Positions 31,939-41,606 of a stretch of 64,000 bases of DNA are shown here, piece by piece (position 1 is the first letter of the stretch; each line of letters begins with the position of its first letter). The position numbers were made by a program, and so were the translations under genes. Origin of the DNA: an uncultured Pelagibacteraceae bacterium. GTDB lineage: Bacteria > Pseudomonadota > Alphaproteobacteria > Pelagibacterales > Pelagibacteraceae. The notes below the pieces were generated by a model. The model did no database searches. It saw only the letters and a list, made by a program, of their open reading frames with translations, and had not been told where the DNA came from. The DNA lies in contig CACKRM010000002.1 of the NCBI GenBank assembly GCA_902602655.1, forward strand, positions 1-64,000. Reading direction: 5' to 3'.

Positions 31939-33282
31939 TTAAGACTTTGTGTAATTTGAAATACCTTTTCTAAGTTTATCGATTATTTCATCTATGTGTT
32001 TTTTTTCACATATGAATTGAGGGGCTATTATCAAAGTATCACCAGTATTTTTAAAATTAACCCCTGCATCATAGCAATGTTTAAAAGTTTGAAACCCTGA
32101 TTTTCCAGGTTTATCTTTCATTTTCATTTCTATTCCGCCCATCATCCCATAGCCTCTGATACTTACAACTTCTTTCAAATCTTTTAAAGAATGAAGACCG
32201 TCTTGAAAATAAGGTGTCATTTCTTTAGCTCTTTTGAAAATTTCCTCTTTATCAAATATATCTTGAACAGCTAATGCAGCTGCAACTGCAACCGGTATTC
32301 CAGAGTAAGTGTATCCGTGAAACAACTCTGGTGTTCCTTCAGGATTTTTTGAAGAATCAAGAACAGAGTCATAAATTTCTTCCTTAACTGCTACAACACC
32401 CATCGGAACTACTCCATTTGTCGTAGCCTTAGCCATTGTCATTATATCAGGTGTAACACCAAATTCTTGAGCTGCAAAAGCAGACCCTGTTCTGCCCCAT
32501 CCTGTTATAACTTCATCAAATATTAAAAGAATTCCGTGCTTATTACATATTTCTCTTAATCGTTTTAAATATCCTTTTGGTGGCACCAAGGTCCCAGTTG
32601 ATCCAGCTATTGGTTCAACGATGCATGCTGCAATGTTTTCTCCTCCAAAATTCATTGCTATTCTCTCTAAATCTTCAGCCATTTCAGATCCTGTCTCAGG
32701 TTGGCCTTTTATAAACTTGTGTTCTGGTAAATGTGTATGTCTCATATGTTGTACACCAGGCATCAGAATGCTTGCAAAAGTTTTTACATTATTTATCATT
32801 CCTCCAACTGTTGTGGCTCCAATATTCATTCCATGATAACCCCTTTCTCGACCTACAAATCTAAATCTTTTCGAGTCACCTTTTGATCTATGATAAGCTA
32901 TAGCAATTTTAATCGCGGTTTCCACAGCTGTAGATCCACAAATTGTATAAAAAATTCTATTAATACCTTCAGGGGTTTTTTTTGCTATTCTTGTTGCAAG
33001 TTCAAATGAGCCACCAAAGCCTTGATTAAACGGTTGACAGTAGTCTAATTTGTCTAATTGTTTTGAAACGGCTTCGGTAATTTCTTTTCTTCCGTGCCCC
33101 AATGGATTACAGAATAATCCGGAGCTAGCATCAATCATTTTTTTACCTTCATGATTTGTAAGATAAACACCCTTGGCATCAGTTATTAGTCTAGGATTTT
33201 TTTTGAAATGCTTATTGTCAGTGAACGGCATCCAATGCTCGTTTAAAGAATTTGGAATATTTGTTCTAGATGATGAGCTCAT
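31939..33282 (-). CDS. tpa: class III omega-aminotransferase, probable taurine:pyruvate aminotransferase
   Basis: HWMPFTDNKHFKKNPRLI, IFDEVITGWGRTG, MAKATTNG PLP lysine motif; adjacent to ald and the tau-type ABC genes. Confidence 0.82.
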   Translation of the reverse strand: MSSSSRTNIPNSLNEHWMPFTDNKHFKKNPRLITDAKGVYLTNHEGKKMIDASSGLFCNPLGHGRKEITEAVSKQLDKLDYCQPFNQGFGGSFELATRIAKKTPEGINRIFYTICGSTAVETAIKIAIAYHRSKGDSKRFRFVGRERGYHGMNIGATTVGGMINNVKTFASILMPGVQHMRHTHLPEHKFIKGQPETGSEMAEDLERIAMNFGGENIAACIVEPIAGSTGTLVPPKGYLKRLREICNKHGILLIFDEVITGWGRTGSAFAAQEFGVTPDIMTMAKATTNGVVPMGVVAVKEEIYDSVLDSSKNPEGTPELFHGYTYSGIPVAVAAALAVQDIFDKEEIFKRAKEMTPYFQDGLHSLKDLKEVVSIRGYGMMGGIEMKMKDKPGKSGFQTFKHCYDAGVNFKNTGDTLIIAPQFICEKKHIDEIIDKLRKGISNYTKS

Positions 33283-33324
33283 AATTTTTGATTAGTAGAC
33301 TTTTGTCTAATTAAATCAAGAAAT

Positions 33325-33353
33325 ATTGTATACAATTATTAGTTGTATAGCAA
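33325..33353. promoter_or_regulatory. candidate GntR-type operator pair in the tpa/tauA divergent promoter
   Basis: perfect palindrome ATTGTATACAAT (33325-33336) plus degenerate copy TTGTATAGCAA (33343-33353). Confidence 0.5.
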
Positions 33354-33442
33354 TTGTGACCCAATTTAAAGTTTCTTCTTGTTTACATACCCTTAAATTT
33401 CATTTTAAATCTAGCTTATTAACAAACTATATAGGGAGAACT

Positions 33443-34381
33443 ATGAAAAAAATAATAAGCACAGTTCTTGGGATGATTTTGGCATTTTCTCTTTTCTCTT
33501 CAGCAGCAAATTCTGCAGCTAAAGAAGTTAGAGTTGCGTACTTTTTAGAGTGGCCATCTCCAAATCTTGAGGACATGAATAAAAAAGCATACGATAAAGC
33601 TCTTGGTGTTCCTGTTAAATGGACAAATTTTACTAATGGTGTAGCAATGACAGACGCTATGTTAGCGGGAGATATTGATATCTCTTACTCACAAGGATTA
33701 ATGCCTTACATTAATGCTGTTAAAGCTAAAGCACCTATAAGTTTAGTAGATGTTGCTATGGAATACGGTATGGGAGGAACAACATGTGTTACTTCTAATA
33801 AGTCTGGTATAACTAAAGCTAACGCTTCTGAGCTTGAGGGTAAAAAAGTTGCAGTTCCTTTAGGAACTATGGCTGAGTACGTTTTTACAGAAAGTATGAA
33901 GATAGTTGGTGCTGACAGAAAAAAAATGGAAATTATTGCAATGGACCCTGAAGAAGGAGCTGCTGCGCTAGTTAGCGGTGATGTAGTAATGGCATGTTTG
34001 TTTGGAGGTAACTCTATCAAATCTGCTACATCTGTTGGAAAAAGACTTTTAACAGTAGATGAAGCACGTGCTGGCGGTATTATGGGTATAGATATCGTTT
34101 CTGTTACAAATAAATTTATGAAAGAAAATCCAGGAATGGTAAAGTCTTTCGTAGAATTGTCACACGAAGCTAACGAGAGATACAGAAATGGAAAAAGTGA
34201 TTTAAAAGCTATGGCTAAAGAGTCAGAAATGAAAGTTGCTGACATGAAAGATACCTTAAGTGGCTTTAAATTTTTAACTCCAAAAGAGACTAAAAAATCT
34301 ATGAAGAGTGGAAATCTTTCAAAATTTTTGAAAGGATTTGATACTCCAAGAGGTACAGTAACTACTAAGTTTTTACCGTAG
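33443..34381 (+). CDS. tauA: taurine-type ABC transporter substrate-binding protein
   Basis: start at MKKIISTVLGMILAFSLFSSAANSA with AGGGAG upstream; NMT1/SsuA-like fold pattern; followed by ATPase and permease. Confidence 0.85.
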   Translation: MKKIISTVLGMILAFSLFSSAANSAAKEVRVAYFLEWPSPNLEDMNKKAYDKALGVPVKWTNFTNGVAMTDAMLAGDIDISYSQGLMPYINAVKAKAPISLVDVAMEYGMGGTTCVTSNKSGITKANASELEGKKVAVPLGTMAEYVFTESMKIVGADRKKMEIIAMDPEEGAAALVSGDVVMACLFGGNSIKSATSVGKRLLTVDEARAGGIMGIDIVSVTNKFMKENPGMVKSFVELSHEANERYRNGKSDLKAMAKESEMKVADMKDTLSGFKFLTPKETKKSMKSGNLSKFLKGFDTPRGTVTTKFLP

Positions 34382-34399
34382 TTCTTGATAATAAAATTA

Positions 34400-34435
34400 T
34401 AGGCGCCAATTAAATCAATTGGTGCCTATTTTTTT
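34400..34435 (+). terminator. hairpin plus U-run between substrate-binding protein and ATPase genes
   Basis: TAGGCGCCAATT-AAATC-AATTGGTGCCTA-TTTTTTT (one G-T pair). Confidence 0.88.
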
Positions 34436-34461
34436 GAAAAAATATCTAATATAGTTATTTT

Positions 34462-35259
34462 ATGAGCGATTTAATTTCAAAAAATCTAAACATGATTTTT
34501 AAAACTCCAAAAGGAGAGACGGTACACGCTCTAAAAGATTTAAATTTTACTATAAAAAAAGGACAGCTACTTACCGTGCTAGGTCCTTCAGGTTGTGGAA
34601 AAACAACATTATTAAATATTACAGCAGGATTTATCCGACCAACTTCAGGAACAATTATTCTCGGAGATAAGGAAATTAGTGGCCCGGGAGTTGATAGAGG
34701 AATGGTTTTTCAACAAGGTGCTTTGTTTGAATGGTTAACAGTCGAAGAAAACGTAAATTTTGGATTAAGGATGAAGGATAAAGATCCAATTGAAACTCAA
34801 AAAAAAGTAAATGAATGGTTAGATATAGTTGGATTGAAAGGTTTTGGAAACACTCCTACCTATCAATTATCTGGCGGCATGCAACAAAGGGTGGCTTTGG
34901 CAAGATGTTTAATAAACGACCCAGATTTAATTTTAATGGACGAACCTCTAGGTGCTCTTGATGCACTAACTAGGGAAAAAATGCAATCTTTAGTTCTAAA
35001 AATTTGGAAAGAAACTGGAAAAACAATAATCCTAATAACACACTCAGTAGAAGAAGCGCTGTTACTTGGAGAAAAAGTTTACGTCATGGCACCGAGGCCA
35101 GGAAGAATTCATAAAGAGTATAAATTACCTTTTGCCGCGATGGGGTTAAAAGGAGATTTAAGAGAAATTAAAAATAATAAAGAATTCGTGTCTAAGAGAG
35201 AAGAAATACTCTCAATGATTTGGGATATGGAAGAAGAAATTATGGGAAAAGAAATTTAA
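34462..35259 (+). CDS. tauB: taurine-type ABC transporter ATP-binding protein
   Basis: Walker A GPSGCGKTTLL, signature LSGGMQQRVALAR, Walker B LILMDEPLGALD. Confidence 0.92.
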   Translation: MSDLISKNLNMIFKTPKGETVHALKDLNFTIKKGQLLTVLGPSGCGKTTLLNITAGFIRPTSGTIILGDKEISGPGVDRGMVFQQGALFEWLTVEENVNFGLRMKDKDPIETQKKVNEWLDIVGLKGFGNTPTYQLSGGMQQRVALARCLINDPDLILMDEPLGALDALTREKMQSLVLKIWKETGKTIILITHSVEEALLLGEKVYVMAPRPGRIHKEYKLPFAAMGLKGDLREIKNNKEFVSKREEILSMIWDMEEEIMGKEI

Positions 35260-37170
35260 ATGATTACAGCTTTTCTAACATTTTTATTCTTCTTTGCTAT
35301 AATTGGAGCAATTTTATACGGAAGAAAACTTATCAAAACAGAAAAGGTAGATGCTGTTTTTGGAAATCCTGAGCGAGCAAAAGGCGGTGTTCATTGGGTG
35401 ATCGTAGGTAGTAGTTTTTTACTTTTAGTTTGGCTTTATTATTCATGGGATATAGCTAAATCATTCTTTCCAAAATCAGCTAACGAACTTTGTCAAGTAG
35501 GAAAAGTTAATGAATCCTTGCTTTCTCTAAAATACCTTTTTCCAATACATGAACGTCAACTTAAGAGTACGTCAGTTATTGAGACTGAAACAGAAAACTT
35601 AAAGAGAACAATTTTAGAAATAGAAAAATCTAATAAAGTTAGTAGTGAAGATAAAAGCAAGCTAATTAATTTTGTCTCAAAAACCAAGAATACAATTCCT
35701 TTACTTACAAATGAAAAACTTTTGAATAATGAAACAAAAGATAAAATTAGGATAATAACTGAGAAGATTAATATTTTATCAAAGGATTTTGCAAGAGTTG
35801 ATTATCCAAACGAGAGTTCTGAAGATGAAATGAAAAGAATAGAGGCATCAAAAAAAGAAGGTACTTGGAGTGCTTCAAGTACTTCGGTTGAAAACACTAT
35901 AGAAATTCCGTCTATACCAAAAACAAAACGAGGTTTAAAATTCCAAGCTGCAGCAGTAGAGTTAAATTTTATTAGTGATGAATTCTTTGAACTTCGAAAT
36001 CATAATGAACAATATTCTTCTGCAATAGGAAATCTTAAAAAGGAAATTAAAGATTTCAGATCTCAATTAAGCTCATCGGAAGAAATTACTTCCTCTTTTG
36101 CAAAAGATATCCTTAAAATTGCAAGAAGAATTGAATACGCAAGTATATTTCCACCTAATACGTTAAAAGATATGCAGGCATCTATAGTAAACTTTGACAA
36201 GGTTCAAAAAAAAGAACAAGGGGGTCTAAGATGGGTTGATATTTTTTTATTCCCTTCTGGAACAATTATCTCTAGTGGGCCTAGTTGTTCAGAACAAGGC
36301 TCTGGCAGATGGTTGCCGAAACCTTCAGATACGGTGAACAAATTTGCTTTGATGTTAAATCCAAATGTTGGTTTTAAACAAATCCCCTTAATTTGGTATG
36401 AAATGATGGATGTAAGTAAAATAGTTGGTTTTCTTCTCCCTGATTGGATTGCAGATATTTTACCTGGAAAATATCCAGTCCATAATGAAAAAGGTGAAAT
36501 TAAACCAAACTTTAAAAGTAGTGTTTTAAGTTTTGTAACAGGAGACTTTGAGTTTTTTAAAATACCAATTCCAACTGGACATATTTGGGATTCTTTTTTA
36601 AGAGTTTTTCTTGGTTTAGTTGCTGGAATAATAATTGGTGTTCCTTTAGGACTATTCATGGGCCTTAATAGATTTGCCAAAGGTTTTTTTGATCCATTAA
36701 TAGAGTTGTATAGACCTGTTCCACCTTTAGCGTGGGCTCCGTTAGTAATTTCAGTTTTAGGTATTGATAATCTCGGAAAGGTATTTTTACTATTTATGGT
36801 GTCTTTATCAATCATGATTATATCCGCAAGAGCTGGCGCATCTGGAACTCAACTATCTAAAATACATGCTGCACACTCTCTTGGTGCATCAAAGTGGCAA
36901 ATATTAAGACACGTAATATTTCCTAATTCTCTTCCAGAAATACTAACTGGAATTAGAGTCGCAACTGGTATGTGTTGGGGGACTTTAGTAGCTGCAGAAT
37001 TTTTGGCAGGAACTACTGGAGTCGGTTTTGTCGAAAATGTCGCAAAAAAATATTTTCAATATGAAGTAATCTGGATAACAATATTTATTATGGGAATGCT
37101 TGGTTTATTGTTTGATATCACTATTCGAAAAATTATTGATAAAACAATACCTTGGAGAGGTAAAGGATAA
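35260..37170 (+). CDS. tauC: taurine-type ABC transporter permease with a long N-terminal coiled-coil-rich extension
   Basis: C-terminal BPD_transp core (RPVPPLAWAPLVISVLG, HAAHSLGASKWQILRHVIFPNSLPEIL); ~400 extra N-terminal residues. Confidence 0.88.
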   Translation: MITAFLTFLFFFAIIGAILYGRKLIKTEKVDAVFGNPERAKGGVHWVIVGSSFLLLVWLYYSWDIAKSFFPKSANELCQVGKVNESLLSLKYLFPIHERQLKSTSVIETETENLKRTILEIEKSNKVSSEDKSKLINFVSKTKNTIPLLTNEKLLNNETKDKIRIITEKINILSKDFARVDYPNESSEDEMKRIEASKKEGTWSASSTSVENTIEIPSIPKTKRGLKFQAAAVELNFISDEFFELRNHNEQYSSAIGNLKKEIKDFRSQLSSSEEITSSFAKDILKIARRIEYASIFPPNTLKDMQASIVNFDKVQKKEQGGLRWVDIFLFPSGTIISSGPSCSEQGSGRWLPKPSDTVNKFALMLNPNVGFKQIPLIWYEMMDVSKIVGFLLPDWIADILPGKYPVHNEKGEIKPNFKSSVLSFVTGDFEFFKIPIPTGHIWDSFLRVFLGLVAGIIIGVPLGLFMGLNRFAKGFFDPLIELYRPVPPLAWAPLVISVLGIDNLGKVFLLFMVSLSIMIISARAGASGTQLSKIHAAHSLGASKWQILRHVIFPNSLPEILTGIRVATGMCWGTLVAAEFLAGTTGVGFVENVAKKYFQYEVIWITIFIMGMLGLLFDITIRKIIDKTIPWRGKG

Positions 37171-37177
37171 TAATTTT

Positions 37178-37615
37178 ATGAAAAATACGTATTTAATAAT
37201 TTTAATCTTGTTAATTCCTAGTTTTGTTATAGCCAGTGAAAAGGTGAAAGAAAAAAGAATTGCGAAATATATAATGGAAAATATCCAAAAAGATTATTTG
37301 GATTGTTATAGTTTTTATAAAGTAGCAGCTGAAAGTTTTAAAAAAGCAGGTAAAGAAAAAAGCGTTGTTTCAGGTTTGGAAAATAGTGCGGATGTTTCTT
37401 TAAAATATAATTATGATTTAGGTGAAATTATGGGATTAAATCCTAAAGTTATGGCAGAGATGACAAAGGATAAAGTAAGTGAGTTTGTAAAATTAGCTAA
37501 TAAAGATTTTTCATCTTTGGCCCAAACTTATGGTCTTATGTGTAAAGGTTTAGTTGAAAATCCTGAACAGAGAACTCGTTATTGGGAAAACAAAGGCGCT
37601 AAAATAATTAAGTGA
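37178..37615 (+). CDS. small exported two-Cys protein, unknown function
   Basis: signal peptide MKNTYLIILILLIPSFVIAS; start trimmed to 37178. Confidence 0.7.
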   Translation: MKNTYLIILILLIPSFVIASEKVKEKRIAKYIMENIQKDYLDCYSFYKVAAESFKKAGKEKSVVSGLENSADVSLKYNYDLGEIMGLNPKVMAEMTKDKVSEFVKLANKDFSSLAQTYGLMCKGLVENPEQRTRYWENKGAKIIK

Positions 37616-38622
37616 AAAGAAAAGAATTAACGATATACCTTCAGAGAATTTTTGAAAATCATAATCTTTCTAGAAAACATTCAAAAATTTCGGCTAAATA
37701 TTTGGTAAAGGCAGAGCTGATAGAAGCTAAATCCCATGGTGTCGCAAGATTAAAAATGTACTGTGATAGGATTAAAAAAGGTCTAATTAATCCAAAACCA
37801 AAAATTAAAATAAAAAAATTAAGTACTTCAATTTTTCATATTAATGCTGACAATAGCATTGGCTTTGTAGCCGCTGACTTAGGTATTCAATACGCGATTA
37901 AAAGCGCAAAAAAAAATGGTATAGGTCTTGTAGCTATAAAGAAAAGTGGTCATTATGGATTATCGAGTTTTTACGCCGAGCAAGCAGTAAAAAAAAAATT
38001 AGTAGTATTTTGTTTTACAAATGCTCCTCCAGCATTAGCTCCTCATGGTGCAAAAAAATCATTATTTGGTACTAATCCTATTTGTTTTGGAGCTCCAACT
38101 GGTAAAGTTCCTTTTTTGTTTGATACGTCAGTCTCAATAATAAATAGAGGCAAAATAAGAAGAGCTGATAAACTTGGTTTAAAAATTCCCTTTGGTGTGG
38201 CTCTTAACAAAAAAGGGAAAATTACAACTAATGCAAAACAAGCATTATTAGGTACACAGATTCCTATAGCTGGATATAAGGGTTCTGGTTTAGCTTGGAT
38301 GGTAGATATTCTCAGTGGTGTTTTAACAGGTAGTAGTCACGGTGGAAAAACAAAAGATCCATTTGATAATTTTTCTGGACCACAAAATGTTGGTCATTTG
38401 TTTATTACAATTAATCCAAGTTTTTTTTCAGGAAATAATTTTATAAAAGAAATGCAAGAAAATATAAGATTAGTTAAAAAACTTCCAAAAGCTAAAGGTT
38501 TTAGCTCAATTATGTATCCTGGAGAAAGAAAAAATAAGATATATAAAAAGAATTTAAATAAAGATATATCTATACCATCTAAAATACTTAAAGAAATGAA
38601 AGACCTTAATGTTATCAAATAA
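37612..38622 (+). CDS. LDH2/malate-L-lactate dehydrogenase family oxidoreductase (possibly sulfolactate dehydrogenase-like)
   Basis: GTG start; SGHYGLSSFYAEQAV, GTNPICFGAPTG, AGYKGSGLAWMVDILSGVL. Confidence 0.85.
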   Translation: MKRKELTIYLQRIFENHNLSRKHSKISAKYLVKAELIEAKSHGVARLKMYCDRIKKGLINPKPKIKIKKLSTSIFHINADNSIGFVAADLGIQYAIKSAKKNGIGLVAIKKSGHYGLSSFYAEQAVKKKLVVFCFTNAPPALAPHGAKKSLFGTNPICFGAPTGKVPFLFDTSVSIINRGKIRRADKLGLKIPFGVALNKKGKITTNAKQALLGTQIPIAGYKGSGLAWMVDILSGVLTGSSHGGKTKDPFDNFSGPQNVGHLFITINPSFFSGNNFIKEMQENIRLVKKLPKAKGFSSIMYPGERKNKIYKKNLNKDISIPSKILKEMKDLNVIK

Positions 38623-39517
38623 AAAAATAATTTGTCCGAACAACCTTTTAAAAATAGCTAAAGGTAAAGGACCTATAAAAGCTGTTATAGTTAATGCAGT
38701 TAAAAAAGTTGCGATAGAGTCCGCAAAACAAGCAGTTGAAGCTAACTTGATTACACCTGTATTCGTTGGAGATAAACTTATAATAGAAAAAATTTCAAAA
38801 GAAATTAGTTGGGATATTTCAAAATATGAAATTGTTCATGAACCGATGGAAAACAATACAGCTCCGATTTCGGCTAAATTAGCTAGTGAAGGTAAAGTCA
38901 AAATCATTGTAAAAGGGCACATTCATACCGATGTTTTAATGAAAGCAGTTTTAAAAAGAGATTTAAACCTTATTGGTAAAAAAAGATTAAGTCATATTTG
39001 GCATATGACATTGGGAGAAAATGATAAGCCATTTATAATTACAGATGGAGCATTAAATGTACTGCCTAAATTAGAAACTAAAATGCACATACTAAAAAAT
39101 TCAGTAGAGTTTGCAAATAGAATAGGTATAACAAAACCTAAAGTGTCTATTTTATCTGCTACAGAAGAAGTATTAGGCAGTATTCCAAGTTCAGTTGAAG
39201 CAAAAGAATTAACTAAAAGGGCAAAAGAAGAAGGTGTAGAGGCAGACGTTTTTGGTCCTATGGCCTTTGACAATTCAGTTTCTGAAGAAGCCGCACAAAT
39301 TAAAGGAATAAAAAATAATGTTGCTGGAAAGACAGATATTTTATTAGTCCCCAATGTAGAAGCTGGAAATGGTCTAGTTAAAATGATGATATTTTTCATG
39401 GGAGCGTGTGCTGCGGGAGTAGTTGTAGGTGGAAAAGTACCAGTTGTTATAACAAGTAGAGCCGACAATACTGAAGCAAGACTTGCATCAATTGCTGCAG
39501 CTGTAGTTGCGCTTTAA
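38609..39517 (+). CDS. pta: phosphate acetyltransferase-like (phosphate acetyl/butyryltransferase family)
   Basis: KGHIHTDVLMKAVL, RLSHIWHM, ITDGALNVLP, LLVPNVEAGNGLVKMMIFFMGA. Confidence 0.85.
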   Translation: MLSNKKIICPNNLLKIAKGKGPIKAVIVNAVKKVAIESAKQAVEANLITPVFVGDKLIIEKISKEISWDISKYEIVHEPMENNTAPISAKLASEGKVKIIVKGHIHTDVLMKAVLKRDLNLIGKKRLSHIWHMTLGENDKPFIITDGALNVLPKLETKMHILKNSVEFANRIGITKPKVSILSATEEVLGSIPSSVEAKELTKRAKEEGVEADVFGPMAFDNSVSEEAAQIKGIKNNVAGKTDILLVPNVEAGNGLVKMMIFFMGACAAGVVVGGKVPVVITSRADNTEARLASIAAAVVAL

Positions 39518-40224
39518 TGAAACCTTTAAAAAACTGGGATAATAAAACTTGGCTTTCTTCTGAAAAGTATATTTCTGATTTTCATAAATTTTTAAAAACT
39601 AAAATTTTATTAAATAAAGATACTAAGGTTCTAGATATTGGTTGTGGTAGAGCCAATATAATAAGTTTTCTTCAAAAAAAATATAGATTTAAAACAACCG
39701 CTGTGGGTGTTGACATTCAAAAAAATAAAAATATTAAAAAAAATATATTATTTAATAAATTAGACGCAATACAGTTTCTCAAAAAGGGAGAGAAATTTGA
39801 TTTAATTTTGATTAAACAAACGATCCATTTTTTTTCTAAAAATAAATTAATCTCATTATTAAATTTTGCTAAGAAAAGCCTTAATCCCAAAGGAACAATA
39901 TTAATTTTTTCTCTAAAAACTAAAAAAAATAAAATACCATGTTTTAAAAAAATGAAACATCAACTAAATAGTAGTTTAAAAAAAGATGAGCTTTTGTTTA
40001 GAATAATAAGAAAAAATTTAAGAAAAATTAAAGAATCAAGCTTTAATTATAAGGTCAGTGTTTCTAAAAATAAGTATATAAATATGTTAAAAAGTAGATA
40101 CATTTCTTGCCTTTTAAATCTAACTAAAAAAGAAATTGATAAAGGTATCGATGAAATTAAATTAAAATATAACAATCAAATCAAATTCACCGATACCCTA
40201 AAATGTATAAGCTTTAGAAAATAA
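39517..40224 (+). CDS. class I SAM-dependent methyltransferase
   Basis: KVLDIGCGRANIISFL, FDLILIKQTIHFF. Confidence 0.82.
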   Translation: MKPLKNWDNKTWLSSEKYISDFHKFLKTKILLNKDTKVLDIGCGRANIISFLQKKYRFKTTAVGVDIQKNKNIKKNILFNKLDAIQFLKKGEKFDLILIKQTIHFFSKNKLISLLNFAKKSLNPKGTILIFSLKTKKNKIPCFKKMKHQLNSSLKKDELLFRIIRKNLRKIKESSFNYKVSVSKNKYINMLKSRYISCLLNLTKKEIDKGIDEIKLKYNNQIKFTDTLKCISFRK

Positions 40225-40548
40225 TTATTTTCCTGGCTCTTTATAAGTACTAGCCATTTTTTGTGCTGTTTTAGCTATTTCGTTAAGATCAACATCTTCT
40301 AAAATAGTAAAATCAGATACAGCTCCACTTGATACAGCAACCATTGCTGCAGCAGCGGCTTGTTCAAATGTACCTTCAATTTCAGCCATAAAATCATACT
40401 TACCTCTTAAGCCAGCGTAACGAGTTACTTTAGCTCCTCCTGCAGCAGCAAGCGCAGATGTTGCAGCTTTTCTGTCTGTAGATGGATTGCTGACAAACCC
40501 GCCGAGTCCTTTAGCCGTGTAAACTCCAAGAGTTATGAATTTTGCCAT
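40225..40548 (-). CDS. GYD-domain protein (dimeric alpha-beta barrel)
   Basis: MAKFITLGVYTAKGLGGF, GKYDFMAEIEG. Confidence 0.75.
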   Translation of the reverse strand: MAKFITLGVYTAKGLGGFVSNPSTDRKAATSALAAAGGAKVTRYAGLRGKYDFMAEIEGTFEQAAAAAMVAVSSGAVSDFTILEDVDLNEIAKTAQKMASTYKEPGK

Positions 40549-40563
40549 ATTTTCCTCCCTGTT

Positions 40564-40857
40564 TTATTTTTCTACTATTATTGTTCCCGAGTGTGGGTCA
40601 GTAACTCCTAACTCTGGAGACAATTCTTCTAAAGTATGCCTAGCTTTATCCAAAAATTCAATCATCTTTGGTCTTGCTTTAGCTATATCATCTTCAGAAT
40701 TCCATTCGCCAATCATAAAAAATTCGTTTGGTTTTGTTTCAACAAACTTTGCTGAAATTTGCCCATCGAATTTCGGCATTTCATTAATTATTTTTAAGTA
40801 TTCTTCCCTGCTTGAAGATTTGACTTTACATCTAACTATATTCATAAATTTTGCCAT
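40564..40857 (-). CDS. antibiotic biosynthesis monooxygenase-like dimeric alpha-beta barrel protein
   Basis: start trimmed to MAKFMNIVRCKVKSSSREEYLKI; FFMIGEWNSEDDIAKARPKMIEFLD. Confidence 0.68.
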   Translation of the reverse strand: MAKFMNIVRCKVKSSSREEYLKIINEMPKFDGQISAKFVETKPNEFFMIGEWNSEDDIAKARPKMIEFLDKARHTLEELSPELGVTDPHSGTIIVEK

Positions 40858-40867
40858 TATACCTAAC

Positions 40868-41284
40868 TTAAACGTAAATCTTATCAGCCAAACCGTAACA
40901 AAGAACTGCACTAATAAATACAAGAACAAGTGGCGCGTATATCCCATCATTTCTTGTTTTTTTAGTTAAACCTGTCTTATCAATTTTTAACGTATAAAAA
41001 TTTACAGCTAATATTGAAACATTAATTATAAAAACTAAGTTAAAGAATGCCCAAGTAGCATCTAAACCACCCGGTCTTACAAAGGCTACATAGATCGCCA
41101 TTAAAACTATTGCAACCATAAATGAACCAGCAAATCTAGTGATTAAAGTAGCTGTCTTATCTACTCCTCTACCTTTAAGAAATTTTTTAGTATCAAATAC
41201 TAGTTGGTACGCGTAACTTCCAACTATAATGAAATGAGCTAAGTAAATTATTAAATAAAATGCGTTTCCAAATTTATCTATCAT
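40868..41284 (-). CDS. four-TM membrane protein, unknown function
   Basis: 138 aa with four hydrophobic segments. Confidence 0.65.
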   Translation of the reverse strand: MIDKFGNAFYLIIYLAHFIIVGSYAYQLVFDTKKFLKGRGVDKTATLITRFAGSFMVAIVLMAIYVAFVRPGGLDATWAFFNLVFIINVSILAVNFYTLKIDKTGLTKKTRNDGIYAPLVLVFISAVLCYGLADKIYV

Positions 41285-41298
41285 ATTAATCCTTTTAG

Positions 41299-41589
41299 TT
41301 ATCCTTTATATTGTTCTAAAAGATCTTCACTCATTAGAGTTGTAACAGATTTCTCTAAGACTACTCCAGCTGCTGCTCTTTCTTTATGAAGTTCCTCATC
41401 AGCCTTAAAAGCTTTAAGACCATCCATTGTATCAAATCTAATAATGGTAGTGATTTTTGAGTCATTATCTTTTTCTGTTCCAGCATAAAGAAATGTCATA
41501 CCGTATTTTTTAATCTTTTCTGAATTGCTGTGAACCATCGCTTTCCACTTTGCAAAAGTAGCAATTGGACTTTCTATTTTTACTATCAT
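41299..41589 (-). CDS. ABM-like dimeric alpha-beta barrel protein
   Basis: 96 aa; VKIESPIATFAKWKAMVHSN, TTIIRFDTMDGLKAF. Confidence 0.65.
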   Translation of the reverse strand: MIVKIESPIATFAKWKAMVHSNSEKIKKYGMTFLYAGTEKDNDSKITTIIRFDTMDGLKAFKADEELHKERAAAGVVLEKSVTTLMSEDLLEQYKG

Positions 41590-41606
41590 GTTTTACTCCT
41601 GTTAGT

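Noticed and set aside
33706-34245. 179-aa minus-strand ORF
   Set aside because: Antisense to tauA, no start context or recognisable domain.
36204-36815. 203-aa minus-strand ORF
   Set aside because: Lies antisense inside tauC; low-complexity translation without family motifs; a mirror ORF.
38992-39468. 158-aa minus-strand ORF
   Set aside because: Antisense to pta; spurious.
40535-40969. 144-aa plus-strand ORF
   Set aside because: Antisense to the ABM-like gene, which has better motif and start support.
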